From positions 1-17,726 of the forward strand of contig DAOWME010000033.1 of assembly GCA_030643245.1 (NCBI GenBank): DNA of 17,726 nucleotides. The letters are read 5' to 3'. The stretch is from Deltaproteobacteria bacterium (GTDB taxonomy: Bacteria > Desulfobacterota > UBA8473). Positions 1 through 5,528 of the stretch are shown one piece after another; within the stretch, counting starts at the first letter, position 1, and the number at the start of each line of letters is the position of its first letter. A program made the translations under genes and the position numbers. Under the pieces are notes generated by a model, which had not been told where the DNA came from, made no database searches, and saw only the letters and a program-made list of their open reading frames with translations.

Positions 1-140
1 AGATGGTTATGCCTGGTGACAATGTATCATTGACGGTTGAGTTGATAACGCCTATAGCTATGGAGAAGGAGTTAAGGTTTGCCATTCGGGAAGGTGGCAG
101 GACCGTAGGTGCCGGGGTGATCAGTGAGATCATTGAATGA
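1..140 (+). CDS. tuf: Elongation factor Tu, C-terminal end (partial)
   Basis: The reading frame starts at base 3, is open from the window edge, and stops with TGA at 138-140, giving the last 45 residues of EF-Tu. The residues read MVMPGDNVSLTVEL, then ITPIAMEKELRFAIREGG and RTVGAGVISEIIE, which is the third beta-barrel domain that contacts aminoacyl-tRNA. EF-Tu is the GTPase that delivers aminoacyl-tRNA to the ribosomal A site. The gene body lies outside the window. A second tuf begins at 17603, so the organism has at least two copies in direct orientation flanking this cluster. Only 30 bases separate the stop from rpmG, so the two are probably cotranscribed. Confidence 0.97.
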   Translation, partial: MVMPGDNVSLTVELITPIAMEKELRFAIREGGRTVGAGVISEIIE

Positions 141-170
141 AGGCTGTTTGAAAGTTGAGAGGGTTTAGAA

Positions 171-320
171 ATGAGGGAGATCGTTATCCTCGCTTGTACT
201 GAATGCAAGAGGAGAAACTATACAACAAGCAAAAACAAAAGAACGACCCCAAAGAAGTTAGAATTCAAGAAGTATTGTAAGTTCTGTCGTAACCATACCC
301 TTCACAGGGAAACCAAATGA
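171..320 (+). CDS. rpmG: Ribosomal protein L33 (bL33), zinc-ribbon type
   Basis: This small ORF encodes 49 residues, starting MREIVILACTECKRRNY and ending HTLHRETK. Its length and sequence are those of bacterial L33, a small protein of the large ribosomal subunit near the E site. Cysteines 9, 12, 36 and 39 form two CxxC pairs, so this is the zinc-binding form rather than the cysteine-free paralogue some bacteria use under zinc shortage. GAGAGGG at 157-163 lies 7 bases before the ATG. The arrangement tuf-rpmG-trnW-secE is widespread in bacteria. A run of eight T residues follows at 346-353 but no strong hairpin precedes it. Confidence 0.96.
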   Translation: MREIVILACTECKRRNYTTSKNKRTTPKKLEFKKYCKFCRNHTLHRETK

Positions 321-356
321 GGCCTTTGCCGTATATCATACACTGTTTTTTTTGAT

Positions 357-604
357 TAGTGTTCGTCCAGAAATGAGATATTTTTCGACCTGTGCAGTTG
401 GTCAGGTTTACCGTTTAACGCAAGCGCAAGCCTGTTAACTGAATCATCGGAGACACCTCAATACACTAGGTTTGCGTAACACTGCAAGGGTCGATGTTTT
501 TTGCAAGGTCGAGGAAGACGAAGATTTTAACCGCAGGAATACATTAGGTATTTTGAGATTTACATCTTTGGCTTACAGGGGTTTTCAAAGATGTGAGCCA
601 AGTC
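357..604 (+). repeat. Family A palindromic element, copy 1, split by a family C element
   Basis: The left end reads TAGTGTTCGTCCAGAAATGAG, close to the starts of the copies at 1186 and 5529. After about 28 bases it is interrupted by the family C element at 385-494. It resumes with TTTTTTGCAAGGTCGAGG and continues through AACCGCAGGAATACATTAGG, as in the other copies. It then extends further than those copies, into a second arm near 558-600 that is partly complementary to the first (AAGACGAAGAT against ATCTTTGGCTT). The right end is eroded or unclear, so the end coordinate is approximate. No coding capacity is seen. Confidence 0.75.
385..494 (+). mobile_element. Family C miniature inverted-repeat element, copy 1 (nested in family A)
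   Basis: This 110-bp unit begins TCGACCTGTGCAGTTGG and ends ACTGCAAGGGTCGA, an imperfect terminal inverted repeat. The interior shares GGTCAGGTTTACCG, TTAACGCAAG and AATCATCGGAGACAC with the copies at 3719, 3992 and 14717. It interrupts the T run of family A: the uninterrupted copy at 5529 reads GATATTTTTTGCAAGG, while here that T run appears on both sides of the unit. Size, inverted ends, lack of an ORF and nesting point to a MITE-like element. No transposase for it lies in the window. Confidence 0.8.
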
Positions 605-621
605 CAATTTGAGAGGAAAAA

Positions 622-698
622 AGGCCAGTAGCTCTAACGGCTAGAGCACCGGACTCCAAATTCGGGGGATGGGGGTTCGAATCCCTCCTGGCCTGCCA
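622..698 (+). tRNA. trnW: tRNA-Trp (anticodon CCA)
   Basis: A full cloverleaf can be folded by eye. The acceptor stem AGGCCAG/CTGGCCT is perfect over 7 bp. The D stem is GCTC/GAGC with GG in the loop. The anticodon stem is CCGGA/TTCGG with one G-U pair and the loop CTCCAAA, giving anticodon CCA at 655-657. The variable loop has 5 bases. The T stem is GGGGG/CCCTC around the loop TTCGAAT. The discriminator base is G and the 3' CCA is encoded. It reads UGG as tryptophan. A tRNA-Trp between rpmG and secE is a common bacterial arrangement and implies processing from a transcript shared with protein genes. Confidence 0.96.
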
Positions 699-707
699 TT
701 TTTGATA

Positions 708-890
708 AGGGACGGGGACGAAATAACTTCCTCAAGTTGGCGCTCAGATTTAGGTTAGATTTGTTCGATCTGAAAATACAAAACCACAAAAATAGTTTTG
801 CCTATTTCGAGGATTTTGTGTTTGAAGATCGGGCAAAGATGGCCTGAAGGTGAGATGCATAGATGGGGAAGTTATTTCGGCCCCGTCCCT
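708..890. mobile_element. 183-bp long-hairpin palindromic element between tRNA-Trp and secE
   Basis: The outer arms are 708-731 and 867-890. The left arm starts AGGGACGGGGACGAAATAAC, and the right arm is its reverse complement with 23 of 24 positions matching. The interior is itself an imperfect palindrome: CGATCTGAAAATACAAAA near 766-783 faces TTTTGTGTTTGAAGATCG near 814-831. Many of the inner mismatches are transitions that would be G-U pairs in RNA. The unit begins 9 bases after the encoded CCA of the tRNA and contains no plausible gene. It resembles REP/MITE-type elements moved in trans by single-strand tyrosine transposases, but that link is recalled from similar-looking sequences and not shown here. 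Confidence 0.75.
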
Positions 891-989
891 AATGTGTTTG
901 AAAAATGATAACGATCGTTGTCTCTCTGGAGTAGACATGATTTGCGAGCGAGGGGGGGACTTTGTTATTGCTTCGACAGGAGTGATTCG

Positions 990-1175
990 GTGTTTAGTAA
1001 CGTCAGCCAGTTTTTGAGAGAAGTCAAGGTTGAATTAAAAAAGGTCACCTGGCCTTCACGTAAAGATACGATAGGATCAACTTCCGTTGTTCTAATCCTT
1101 GTAATTGTCATATCTGTTTTCTTAGCGCTTGTTGACCTTGGATTGTCAAAGTTGGTCAGGATCGTTTTAGACTGA
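990..1175 (+). CDS. secE: Preprotein translocase subunit SecE
   Basis: SecE is the small essential clamp subunit of the SecYEG channel in the inner membrane, where it stabilises SecY. The 61-residue product carries the conserved cytoplasmic stretch FLREVKVELKKVTWPSRKDT (about residues 8-27) and one hydrophobic segment (about 33-50, VVLILVIVISVFLALVDL). This is the usual single-span bacterial form. GTG at 990 is chosen because AGGAG at 978-982 lies 7 bases upstream. The frame stays open to a TTG at 918, but the extra 24 residues are unlike SecE and that codon has no SD. The next gene is nusG, as in most bacteria, but 418 bases of repeat elements separate them. Confidence 0.93.
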   Translation: MFSNVSQFLREVKVELKKVTWPSRKDTIGSTSVVLILVIVISVFLALVDLGLSKLVRIVLD

Positions 1176-1185
1176 TTAATTCATC

Positions 1186-1261
1186 TAGTGTTCGTCCGGA
1201 AATGAGCAATTTTTTGCAAGGTCAAGGAAGGCGAAGATTTTAACCGCAGGAATACATTAGG
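1186..1261 (+). repeat. Family A element, copy 2, truncated
   Basis: This starts 10 bases after the secE stop with TAGTGTTCGTCCGGAAATG, continues through TTTTTTGCAAGGTCAAGG and AACCGCAGGAATACATTAGG, and stops where the next element begins with TAGTGTCC at 1262. It matches the copies at 357 and 5529 almost base for base over 76 bases. It ends at the same internal point (ACATTAGG) as the copy at 5529. Confidence 0.8.
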
Positions 1262-1453
1262 TAGTGTCCATCCAGAAATGGACTTCTTAAGAAAATGGGC
1301 ACGAGTTGGTTTCCAATTCAGAAATGAGCAATTTTTTTTCTGAGCAAGGCCGCACGACGGTTTGCGCCGAGGCGTACATGATCGTATGTCGCAGGCGGAA
1401 ACCGGAGGAGAACGCAGCTCAGGGGAAAAATGGCCATTTATGGATGGGCACTA
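1262..1453. mobile_element. 192-bp element with TAGTG...CACTA inverted ends (family A/B type)
   Basis: The left end TAGTGTCCATCCAGAAATGG (1262-1281) and the right end CCATTTATGGATGGGCACTA (1434-1453) are inverted repeats matching at 18 of 20 positions. TA at both ends would suit the TA target preference of the IS630/Tc1 group, though this is only suggestive. A second internal start, GGTTTCCAATTCAGAAATG near 1306, suggests that two elements are fused or nested. A G+C-rich imperfect hairpin runs from CGGTTT at 1358 to AAACCG at 1404. An open frame through this region has no SD or recognisable protein and is not called a gene. Confidence 0.7.
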
Positions 1454-1459
1454 TCTATT

Positions 1460-1576
1460 GGTTTTCAGATATTAAATTTCACAAGGCCAGAGGAAGGAAT
1501 CCGCGTAAGTCGTACATTGTAGTACGTCGTCGTGGATTCCGACCGATAATGCAGTGAAATTTGATATATGGAAATC
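1460..1576. repeat. Family D palindromic element, copy 1 (upstream of nusG)
   Basis: ATATTAAATTTCAC (1469-1482) and GTGAAATTTGATAT (1554-1567) are inverted repeats matching at 13 of 14 positions, and the similarity extends outward. Inside is a second imperfect hairpin, GGAATCCGCG...GTGGATTCC (1497-1540). The sequence TTCAGATATTAAATTTCAC and the later motif ACCGATAA recur in the same order upstream of rpsL (14187 and 14280). The element ends about 8 bases before the presumed nusG ribosome binding site at 1584-1588. Confidence 0.7.
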
Positions 1577-1593
1577 TATATAAGTGAGTTGTG

Positions 1594-2124
1594 ATGGGAA
1601 ATAAGTGGTACGTAGTTCATACATATTCAGGATACGAAAACCAGGTTAGAACTGCACTGGAAGAGCGAATAAAGTCCCATAAAAAAGAGCATTTCTTTAA
1701 TGATATTCTTGTCCCTTCTGAGAAGGTTGTTGAACTTGTGAAGGGTGAGAAAAAGACTTCCGATCGGAAAATTTACCCGGGATACATACTAATCAACATG
1801 GAACTTAATAACGAGACTTGGCACATCGTTAGAAATACCCCTAAAGTTACAGGGTTTATAGGTGGCAGAACCAACCCGGTGGCTATTTCGGATGAAGAAG
1901 TAAAAGAAATAATGAACCAGATAAATGAAGGGGCGCTTAAGCCAAAGCCAAAAGTTCTTTTTGAAAGGGGTGACAGCATCAGGGTAACTGACGGTCCCTT
2001 TGCGAATTTCAACGGCGTTGTTGAAGAGGTAAAACCTGAAAAAGGGAAGGTAAAAGTATTAGTAAGTATTTTTGGAAGATCCACTCCTGTAGAGCTGGAA
2101 TTTCTTCAGGTTACGAAGGTTTGA
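1594..2124 (+). CDS. nusG: Transcription termination/antitermination factor NusG
   Basis: NusG binds the beta' clamp of RNA polymerase, suppresses pausing, and links the polymerase to the ribosome (via S10) or to Rho. The 176-residue product has the N-terminal NGN domain (KWYVVHTYSGYENQVRTAL, from residue 4) and a C-terminal KOW domain (about 123-176, with FERGDSIRVTDGPF), which is the normal family length. ATG at 1594 is preferred. GTG at 1591 would add one residue, but the SD-like GTGAG at 1584-1588 is better spaced from the ATG (5 bases). rplK follows after 15 bases, so translation is probably coupled. The 418-base gap upstream consists almost entirely of palindromic elements. Confidence 0.96.
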   Translation: MGNKWYVVHTYSGYENQVRTALEERIKSHKKEHFFNDILVPSEKVVELVKGEKKTSDRKIYPGYILINMELNNETWHIVRNTPKVTGFIGGRTNPVAISDEEVKEIMNQINEGALKPKPKVLFERGDSIRVTDGPFANFNGVVEEVKPEKGKVKVLVSIFGRSTPVELEFLQVTKV

Positions 2125-2139
2125 GTGAGGAGGATGTAG

Positions 2140-2565
2140 ATGGCGAAGAAGGTTGTTGGGTTTATAAAACTTCAAGTACAAGCAGGCAAGGCGAACCCTT
2201 CTCCTCCAGTGGGTCCGGCACTGGGCCAACATGGAGTGAACATAATGGAGTTCTGTAAATCATTCAATGCGGAAACTCAAAAACAGGAAGGAATGATAAT
2301 TCCGGTAGTCATTACCGTGTATACAGATAGATCGTTCAGTTTTATTACAAAGACACCTCCAGCGTCAATTTTATTGAAGAAGGCTGCGGGGATTGTGAAA
2401 GGTTCCGCAGAACCTAACAGACTTAAGGTTGGGAAGGTTACCCGTAAAGAGGTGGAGGATATCGCCAAGATAAAACAGCCTGACCTCAATGCAATTGATC
2501 TTGCAGGAGCTGTTATGATTATAGAAGGAACAGCTAAAAGCATGGGCATAGAGTTAGCTGATTAG
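2140..2565 (+). CDS. rplK: Ribosomal protein L11 (uL11)
   Basis: L11 sits at the base of the large-subunit stalk, binds the GTPase-associated region of 23S rRNA, and takes part in factor-dependent GTP hydrolysis and the stringent response. The 141-residue product is full length. Its N-terminal domain holds the proline-rich helix NPSPPVGPALGQHGVNI, with prolines 22 and 26 where thiostrepton contacts the protein. The C-terminal rRNA-binding domain includes KTPPASILLKKAAG and the end AKSMGIELAD. GAGGAGG at 2127-2133 lies 6 bases before the ATG. rplA normally follows within a few bases, but here 442 bases intervene. Confidence 0.97.
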   Translation: MAKKVVGFIKLQVQAGKANPSPPVGPALGQHGVNIMEFCKSFNAETQKQEGMIIPVVITVYTDRSFSFITKTPPASILLKKAAGIVKGSAEPNRLKVGKVTRKEVEDIAKIKQPDLNAIDLAGAVMIIEGTAKSMGIELAD

Positions 2566-2617
2566 TTCTGCAGGCAGGGATAGCTCCCGCTGGTGATTGT
2601 TGCGTGTGTGTATATTT
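2566..2617 (+). other. rplK trailer with a small hairpin
   Basis: After the rplK stop, CAGGGA TAGC TCCCGCTG can fold into a short stem with a four-base loop and a bulge, near 2575-2592. It is followed by a GT-rich stretch. There is no T run, so it does not look like an intrinsic terminator. It may be a leftover of the original short rplK-rplA junction or an L1-type mRNA site; neither can be shown. Confidence 0.25.
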
Positions 2618-2623
2618 TAACTC

Positions 2624-2765
2624 GTGCCCATCCATAAATGGTCTTTTTGCACAATATCTGCGTTATGCTCAAAAAATAATCCTCGGAATATTAAACATAT
2701 GCCTGCGGTTATTTATTTTAGCATGCCTTGATCTTGAACAAAAATCCTCATTTCTGGATGGACAC
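2624..2765 (-). mobile_element. Family A element, full-length copy in reverse orientation
   Basis: This 142-bp unit has inverted ends, GTGCCCATCCATAAATG (2624-2640) and CATTTCTGGATGGACAC (2749-2765), matching at 15 of 17 positions. Read on the minus strand it aligns with the copies at 357, 1186 and 5529 through GAAATGAG, TCAAGG and ATAACCGCAGG. Unlike them it continues to a proper second end. The direct repeat TAACTC lies on both sides (2618-2623 and 2766-2771), as a target-site duplication would. The orientation given is relative to the other copies. Confidence 0.72.
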
Positions 2766-2769
2766 TAAC

Positions 2770-2991
2770 TCGTTTTCATTCTGGAATGGCCCTTTTCCGC
2801 AATCTATGCGTCAGTCTGAAGGATCGTTTGTGCGGTGTGGGTTTTATATGCTTTCGTATAAGCCATTGACTTCTCCTTAGAGGATTAGGCACTATGGGTC
2901 GGAGGCTTGACCTTGCGAGAAATTGCTTATTACCGGATTGGAAACTAAATAGTGCCCTTTTTCTAAAATGTCAAATTATGGATGGGCACTA
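2770..2991 (+). mobile_element. Family B element, copy 1 (upstream of rplA)
   Basis: This unit of about 222 bp follows the family A element directly. It shares long blocks with the unit at 4783-5003, including CCTTTTCCGC.ATCT.TG.GTCA, GTTTGTG, AGGCACTATGGG and TTGGAAACT. The ends are related to family A: CATTCTGGAATGG on the left and ATGGATGGGCACTA on the right. TAACTCG occurs just before it (2766-2772) and at its right end (2990-2996). The rplA SD begins at 2996, only 5 bases beyond the element. Confidence 0.72.
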
Positions 2992-3007
2992 ACTCGGAGA
3001 AGAAGAG

Positions 3008-3712
3008 GTGGCAAGAAAAGGGAAGAAACACCTGGAGTTTTTGAAAACGGTCGATACCACAAAGAAGTACGAGCTAGAAGAAGGCATTAGGCTTATGAAG
3101 GACAACGCATATGCCAAATTCGATGAATCAGTGGATATTTCTGTCCGGCTCGGTATCGACCCGAGAAAGGCTGATCAGATGGTGAGGGGAACTGTAGTAT
3201 TACCTCATGGAATCGGTAAAGAGATCAAGGTCTTGGTCTTTGCAAAGGGGGAAAAAGAGAGAGAAGCAAGAGAAGCCGGTGCTGATTTTGTTGGGGGTGA
3301 GGACTTGGTAGATAGAATTGCCGGAGGATGGACGGGTTTTGACAAGGCCGTAGCTACGCCGGATGTAATGAGTATGGTTGCCAAGATAGGAAAGGTTTTG
3401 GGTCCGAGAGGATTGATGCCAAACCCAAAGGTCGGTACCGTTACTTTTGATGTTGGCCGTGTGGTTACAGAGCTAAAAGCCGGCAAGGTGGAGTTTAGAG
3501 CAGATAAGACGGGTATAGTCCATGTTCCTGTGGGGAGAGTCTCTTTCAGTCTGGAGAAGATTTCAGAGAATGTTGATTCGCTTCTTGATGTTCTCATTCG
3601 GGCGAAACCCCCTTCAAGTAAGGGAGTGTATCTGTGTAGTATCGCCTTGGCCTCCACCATGGGGCCTGGAATAAAGATCGACCCTCTCCATGTTAGAAGT
3701 AGGTTGATATAA
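3008..3712 (+). CDS. rplA: Ribosomal protein L1 (uL1)
   Basis: L1 binds 23S rRNA at the mobile L1 stalk, helps release tRNA from the E site, and in many bacteria represses its own mRNA. The 234-residue product has the normal length and two-domain pattern. The start MARKGKKHLEF lies in domain I. The insert domain contains GPRGLMPNPKVGTVT from residue 132. The return to domain I carries STMGPG at 216-221. The start is GTG at 3008, with GGAG at 2996-2999 placed 8 bases upstream. That SD directly abuts a family B element, so the RBS survived or was re-established next to the insertion. The TAA stop overlaps the AAAAGTTT repeat flanking the next element. Confidence 0.97.
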   Translation: MARKGKKHLEFLKTVDTTKKYELEEGIRLMKDNAYAKFDESVDISVRLGIDPRKADQMVRGTVVLPHGIGKEIKVLVFAKGEKEREAREAGADFVGGEDLVDRIAGGWTGFDKAVATPDVMSMVAKIGKVLGPRGLMPNPKVGTVTFDVGRVVTELKAGKVEFRADKTGIVHVPVGRVSFSLEKISENVDSLLDVLIRAKPPSSKGVYLCSIALASTMGPGIKIDPLHVRSRLI

Positions 3713-3718
3713 AAGTTT

Positions 3719-3778
3719 CAAGCTGTGCAGTTGGTCAAGTTTACCGCTTAACGCAATCCTGCTCAACTGCACAGGTCC
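3719..3778. mobile_element. Family C element, copy 2 (short form) with 8-bp flanking repeats
   Basis: This 60-bp unit reads CAAGCTGTGCAGTTGGTC, then TTTACCGCTTAACGCAATCC, then CAACTGCACAGGTCC, and can fold into a hairpin. It keeps the 5' half of family C but lacks the AATCATCGGAGACAC half, so it is an internal-deletion form. AAAAGTTT occurs on both sides (3711-3718 and 3779-3786). This is the best target-site duplication candidate for family C. The left repeat overlaps the rplA stop codon. Confidence 0.75.
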
Positions 3779-3783
3779 AAAAG

Positions 3784-3990
3784 TTTTGGGGGTAAAACCC
3801 AAAACCTGGAGTCAGTTATAGCCTCCGATTTTACCAGAGGTTTTATTTTGAGGGAATTTTCTCTGATTCTTGTAACTTCTCAAAACCTGGAGGGTATAAG
3901 CGGTGCATTGAGTCCTTGCGTTCATAAAGTTGTACTGTTGGCCTTAGGTTCACTGATCCGCCACTTGGTTTCTGAGAAGTCACGAATTCT
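3784..3990 (+). promoter_or_regulatory. Structured leader candidate upstream of rplJ
   Basis: This 200-base stretch matches none of the repeat families found here. TTTTGGG/CCCAAAA (3784-3790 and 3798-3804) forms a 7-bp hairpin with a 7-base loop. AAAACCT...AGGTTTT encloses a second structure that ends in a T-rich run near 3840-3848. ACTTCTCAAAACC (3877-3889) can pair with GGTTTCTGAGAAGT (3967-3980). CAAAACCTGGAG occurs twice (from about 3800 and 3881). In many bacteria an L10-binding leader precedes rplJ, which makes this a candidate. The conserved L10-leader core was not recognised, and the stretch could be another degenerate palindromic element. Confidence 0.3.
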
Positions 3991-3991
3991 T

Positions 3992-4216
3992 TCGACCTGT
4001 GCAGTTGAGCGGGTGTGCCACTTGCCGGCGACTTATTTCGTTTGCTTCTTATGAACTACATTCTGGCATAAGGCTGAATGTGTAATGGGATGATAAGTCT
4101 CGTCTGTATATTTGAATGTCGGCCTCGCCCCCAAGCAAACGAAGCAAGCAGCCGGCGCTTAACTGTATCATCAGAGACACTTCAAGACACTAGGGTTGAG
4201 TAACTGCACAGGTCGA
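3992..4216. mobile_element. Family C element, copy 3, enlarged by an inner palindrome
   Basis: The outer ends are TCGACCTGTGCAGTT (3992-4006) and AACTGCACAGGTCGA (4202-4216), a perfect 15-bp inverted repeat. The 3' half, with CATCAGAGACACTTCAAGACACTAGG split across 4169-4194, matches the other copies. The 5' interior is replaced by an unrelated palindrome at 4024-4156, bringing the unit to 225 bp instead of 110. The rplJ SD starts 15 bases after its right end. Confidence 0.8.
4024..4156. repeat. Nested palindrome inside family C copy 3
   Basis: The arms GCCGGCGACTT...CGTTTGCTT (4024-4047) and AAGCAAACG...GCCGGC (4133-4156) are inverted repeats matching at 20 of 24 positions and enclosing about 85 bases. 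An inner hairpin ACATTC/GAATGT is also visible. No second copy of this unit was found in the window, so its family is unknown. It probably inserted into the family C element. Confidence 0.65.
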
Positions 4217-4248
4217 AATCTTTTGAGAAGAAGGAGGCTTGGATATCA

Positions 4249-4770
4249 TTGGATAGGAAGTTGAAAGAACAGACCATTTCGGACCTGCATTTAAAATTTG
4301 AAAAGGCAAAGGTTGCGATCCTTACGGACTACTGTGGTCTTAATGTTGAAGAGATAAGTAAACTGAGAAATGAGCTTCGGAACAAAGCAGTGGAATACAG
4401 AGTTATTAAGAACACGATCGTTAGGCTTGCCGCGAAATCTACAGAATTGGAATTACTCGATGAGTATTTTAGTGGTCCCACCGCAGTGGCCATCAGTTAT
4501 GAAGACCCTGTATCCCCAGCCAAGATTTTAATAAAGTTCGCAAAAGATCATCCGGAACTTGAGATTACGGCGGGGGTATTGGATGGCAAGGTCATGACCA
4601 CAGATGATATTAAATTGCTTGCTGAAACTCCTAGCCGAGATGTACTGCTGGCAAAGATGCTGTCTCTATTTACCTCCAGTCAGACGAGTTTTGTGGGGGT
4701 ATTAAACGGGATGCTTTTAAGGTTTCTTCATTTGCTGGAAGCAATCAAAGAGAAGAAAGATAACGAGTAA
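4249..4770 (+). CDS. rplJ: Ribosomal protein L10 (uL10)
   Basis: L10 anchors the L7/L12 dimers to the large-subunit stalk. The 173-residue product has the N-terminal rRNA-binding domain (KEQTISDLHLKFEKAKVAIL, then TDYCGLNVEEISKLRNELR). Its C-terminal part ends with a helical segment (LLRFLHLLEAIKEKK) of the kind that binds L12 N-termini. The start is a TTG at 4249 with AAGGAGG at 4231-4237, an 11-base spacing that is rather long. No ATG or GTG lies closer in frame, and family alignment supports this start. The unusual codon may keep L10 lower than L7/L12, which is made in several copies per ribosome; that is inference. L10 usually represses its own operon. Confidence 0.95.
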   Translation: MDRKLKEQTISDLHLKFEKAKVAILTDYCGLNVEEISKLRNELRNKAVEYRVIKNTIVRLAAKSTELELLDEYFSGPTAVAISYEDPVSPAKILIKFAKDHPELEITAGVLDGKVMTTDDIKLLAETPSRDVLLAKMLSLFTSSQTSFVGVLNGMLLRFLHLLEAIKEKKDNE

Positions 4771-4782
4771 TCGAATTGTAAC

Positions 4783-5003
4783 TAGTTTCCATTAAGAAAT
4801 GTACCTTTTCCGCTATCTCTGGGTCACTCTGCGGAATTGTTTGTGTGACGTAAATTTTACGCCTCCACAAAATTCCATAAACTTCCTTACAGGGGGAAGG
4901 CACTATGGGCATAGGGCTGGGTCTAGTGAAAAATCACTCATTTCTAAATTGGAAACTTGCCAGTGTCCATTTTCTCAGAAGTTTTATGTGTGAAGGGGCA
5001 CTA
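4783..5003 (+). mobile_element. Family B element, copy 2 (between rplJ and rplL)
   Basis: This 221-bp unit starts TAGTTTCCATTAAGAAATG and ends GAAGGGGCACTA. It is homologous along its length to 2770-2991; shared blocks include CCTTTTCCGC, GTTTGTGTG and AGGCACTATGGGC. Both copies carry an internal partial copy of the TAGTG-type end (CAGTGTCCATTTTCT at about 4960). It fills nearly the whole rplJ-rplL gap and ends 10 bases before the rplL SD. Open frames inside have no SD and no recognisable product. Confidence 0.72.
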
Positions 5004-5026
5004 ATTAACTTTTAGGGGGTTGAAAT

Positions 5027-5407
5027 ATGTCAACAGTTGCCAAGGAAGACGTTATAAGTTTTATTGAGAATATGACAGTTCTGGAACTTTCCGGGTTTGT
5101 GAAGGAGTTGGAAGAGAAATTTGGAGTTTCAGCTTCGGTCCCGGTTGGACTTGTGGCCGCCGGCCAGGCACAGGCCGAAGCACCACCAGAAGAGAAGACC
5201 GAGTTTGATGCTGTCCTGACAGAAATAGGCGATAAAAAGATTCAGGTTATTAAGGTAGTTAGAGCGCTCACTGGTTTGGGGTTGAAAGAGGCCAAGGAAT
5301 TTGTTGAGAGTGCGCCTAAAGTTGTTAAGGAAGCAGTCCCCAGAGAAGAGGCTGAAGACGTGAAGAAAAAATTGGAGGAAGTAGGTGCCGGTGTTGAGAT
5401 TAAATAA
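5027..5407 (+). CDS. rplL: Ribosomal protein L7/L12 (bL12)
   Basis: L7/L12 is the multicopy acidic stalk protein that recruits the translation GTPases EF-Tu, EF-G, IF2 and RF3. The 126-residue product has an N-terminal dimerisation helix pair (VISFIENMTVLELSGFVKEL), a short Ala/Pro/Glu hinge (about residues 46-57), and the C-terminal factor-binding domain from about residue 58 (KTEFDAVLTEIGDKKIQVIK, then VVRALTGLGLKEAKEFVE). AGGGGG at 5014-5019 lies 7 bases before the ATG. Its own strong SD after a 256-base gap allows higher translation than rplJ upstream. A second strong SD-like AAGGAGG directly after the stop has no recognised gene behind it. Confidence 0.97.
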   Translation: MSTVAKEDVISFIENMTVLELSGFVKELEEKFGVSASVPVGLVAAGQAQAEAPPEEKTEFDAVLTEIGDKKIQVIKVVRALTGLGLKEAKEFVESAPKVVKEAVPREEAEDVKKKLEEVGAGVEIK

Positions 5408-5528
5408 AAGGAGGAACTTTGGGCATCCTTCATTCGCCTGTTTACACTTTTAGAGGTTGGTTCATCGGTTACATATTTTGAATATCGAATCGCAGAAAAA
5501 GGAACTGCATAATTTCTAAAGTATTACC
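5408..5528 (+). other. rplL-rpoB gap, first part: SD without a recognised gene
   Basis: AAGGAGG (5408-5414) follows the rplL stop at once, and 4 bases later comes a TTG at 5419 that opens only about 20 codons before a stop. No protein family is recognised. It may be the original rpoB ribosome binding site, cut off from rpoB when elements entered the gap. The rest of the stretch is A+T-rich with a small palindrome, ATATTTTGAATAT, and no promoter that can be defended. Confidence 0.3.

Noticed and set aside
321..353. Possible intrinsic terminator after rpmG, with eight T residues at 346-353
   Set aside because: The only preceding hairpin is GTAT-ATC-ATAC, too short and A+T-rich to be convincing.
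910..919. Perfect 10-base palindrome AACGATCGTT upstream of secE
   Set aside because: Single short occurrence with no partner site or promoter beside it; expected by chance at this scale.
918..989. A 24-codon N-terminal extension of SecE from TTG at 918
   Set aside because: The extension is cysteine- and glycine-rich, unlike SecE, and lacks an SD, while GTG at 990 has AGGAG 7 bases upstream.
1306..1557. An 83-codon plus-strand open frame between secE and nusG
   Set aside because: It lies wholly inside palindromic elements, has no SD and no recognisable product.
3848..4054. A 68-codon open frame between rplA and rplJ
   Set aside because: It crosses the family C boundary, has no SD and resembles no protein.
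4799..4993. A 64-codon open frame between rplJ and rplL
   Set aside because: It sits inside family B copy 2; the homologous copy at 2770 does not keep the frame.
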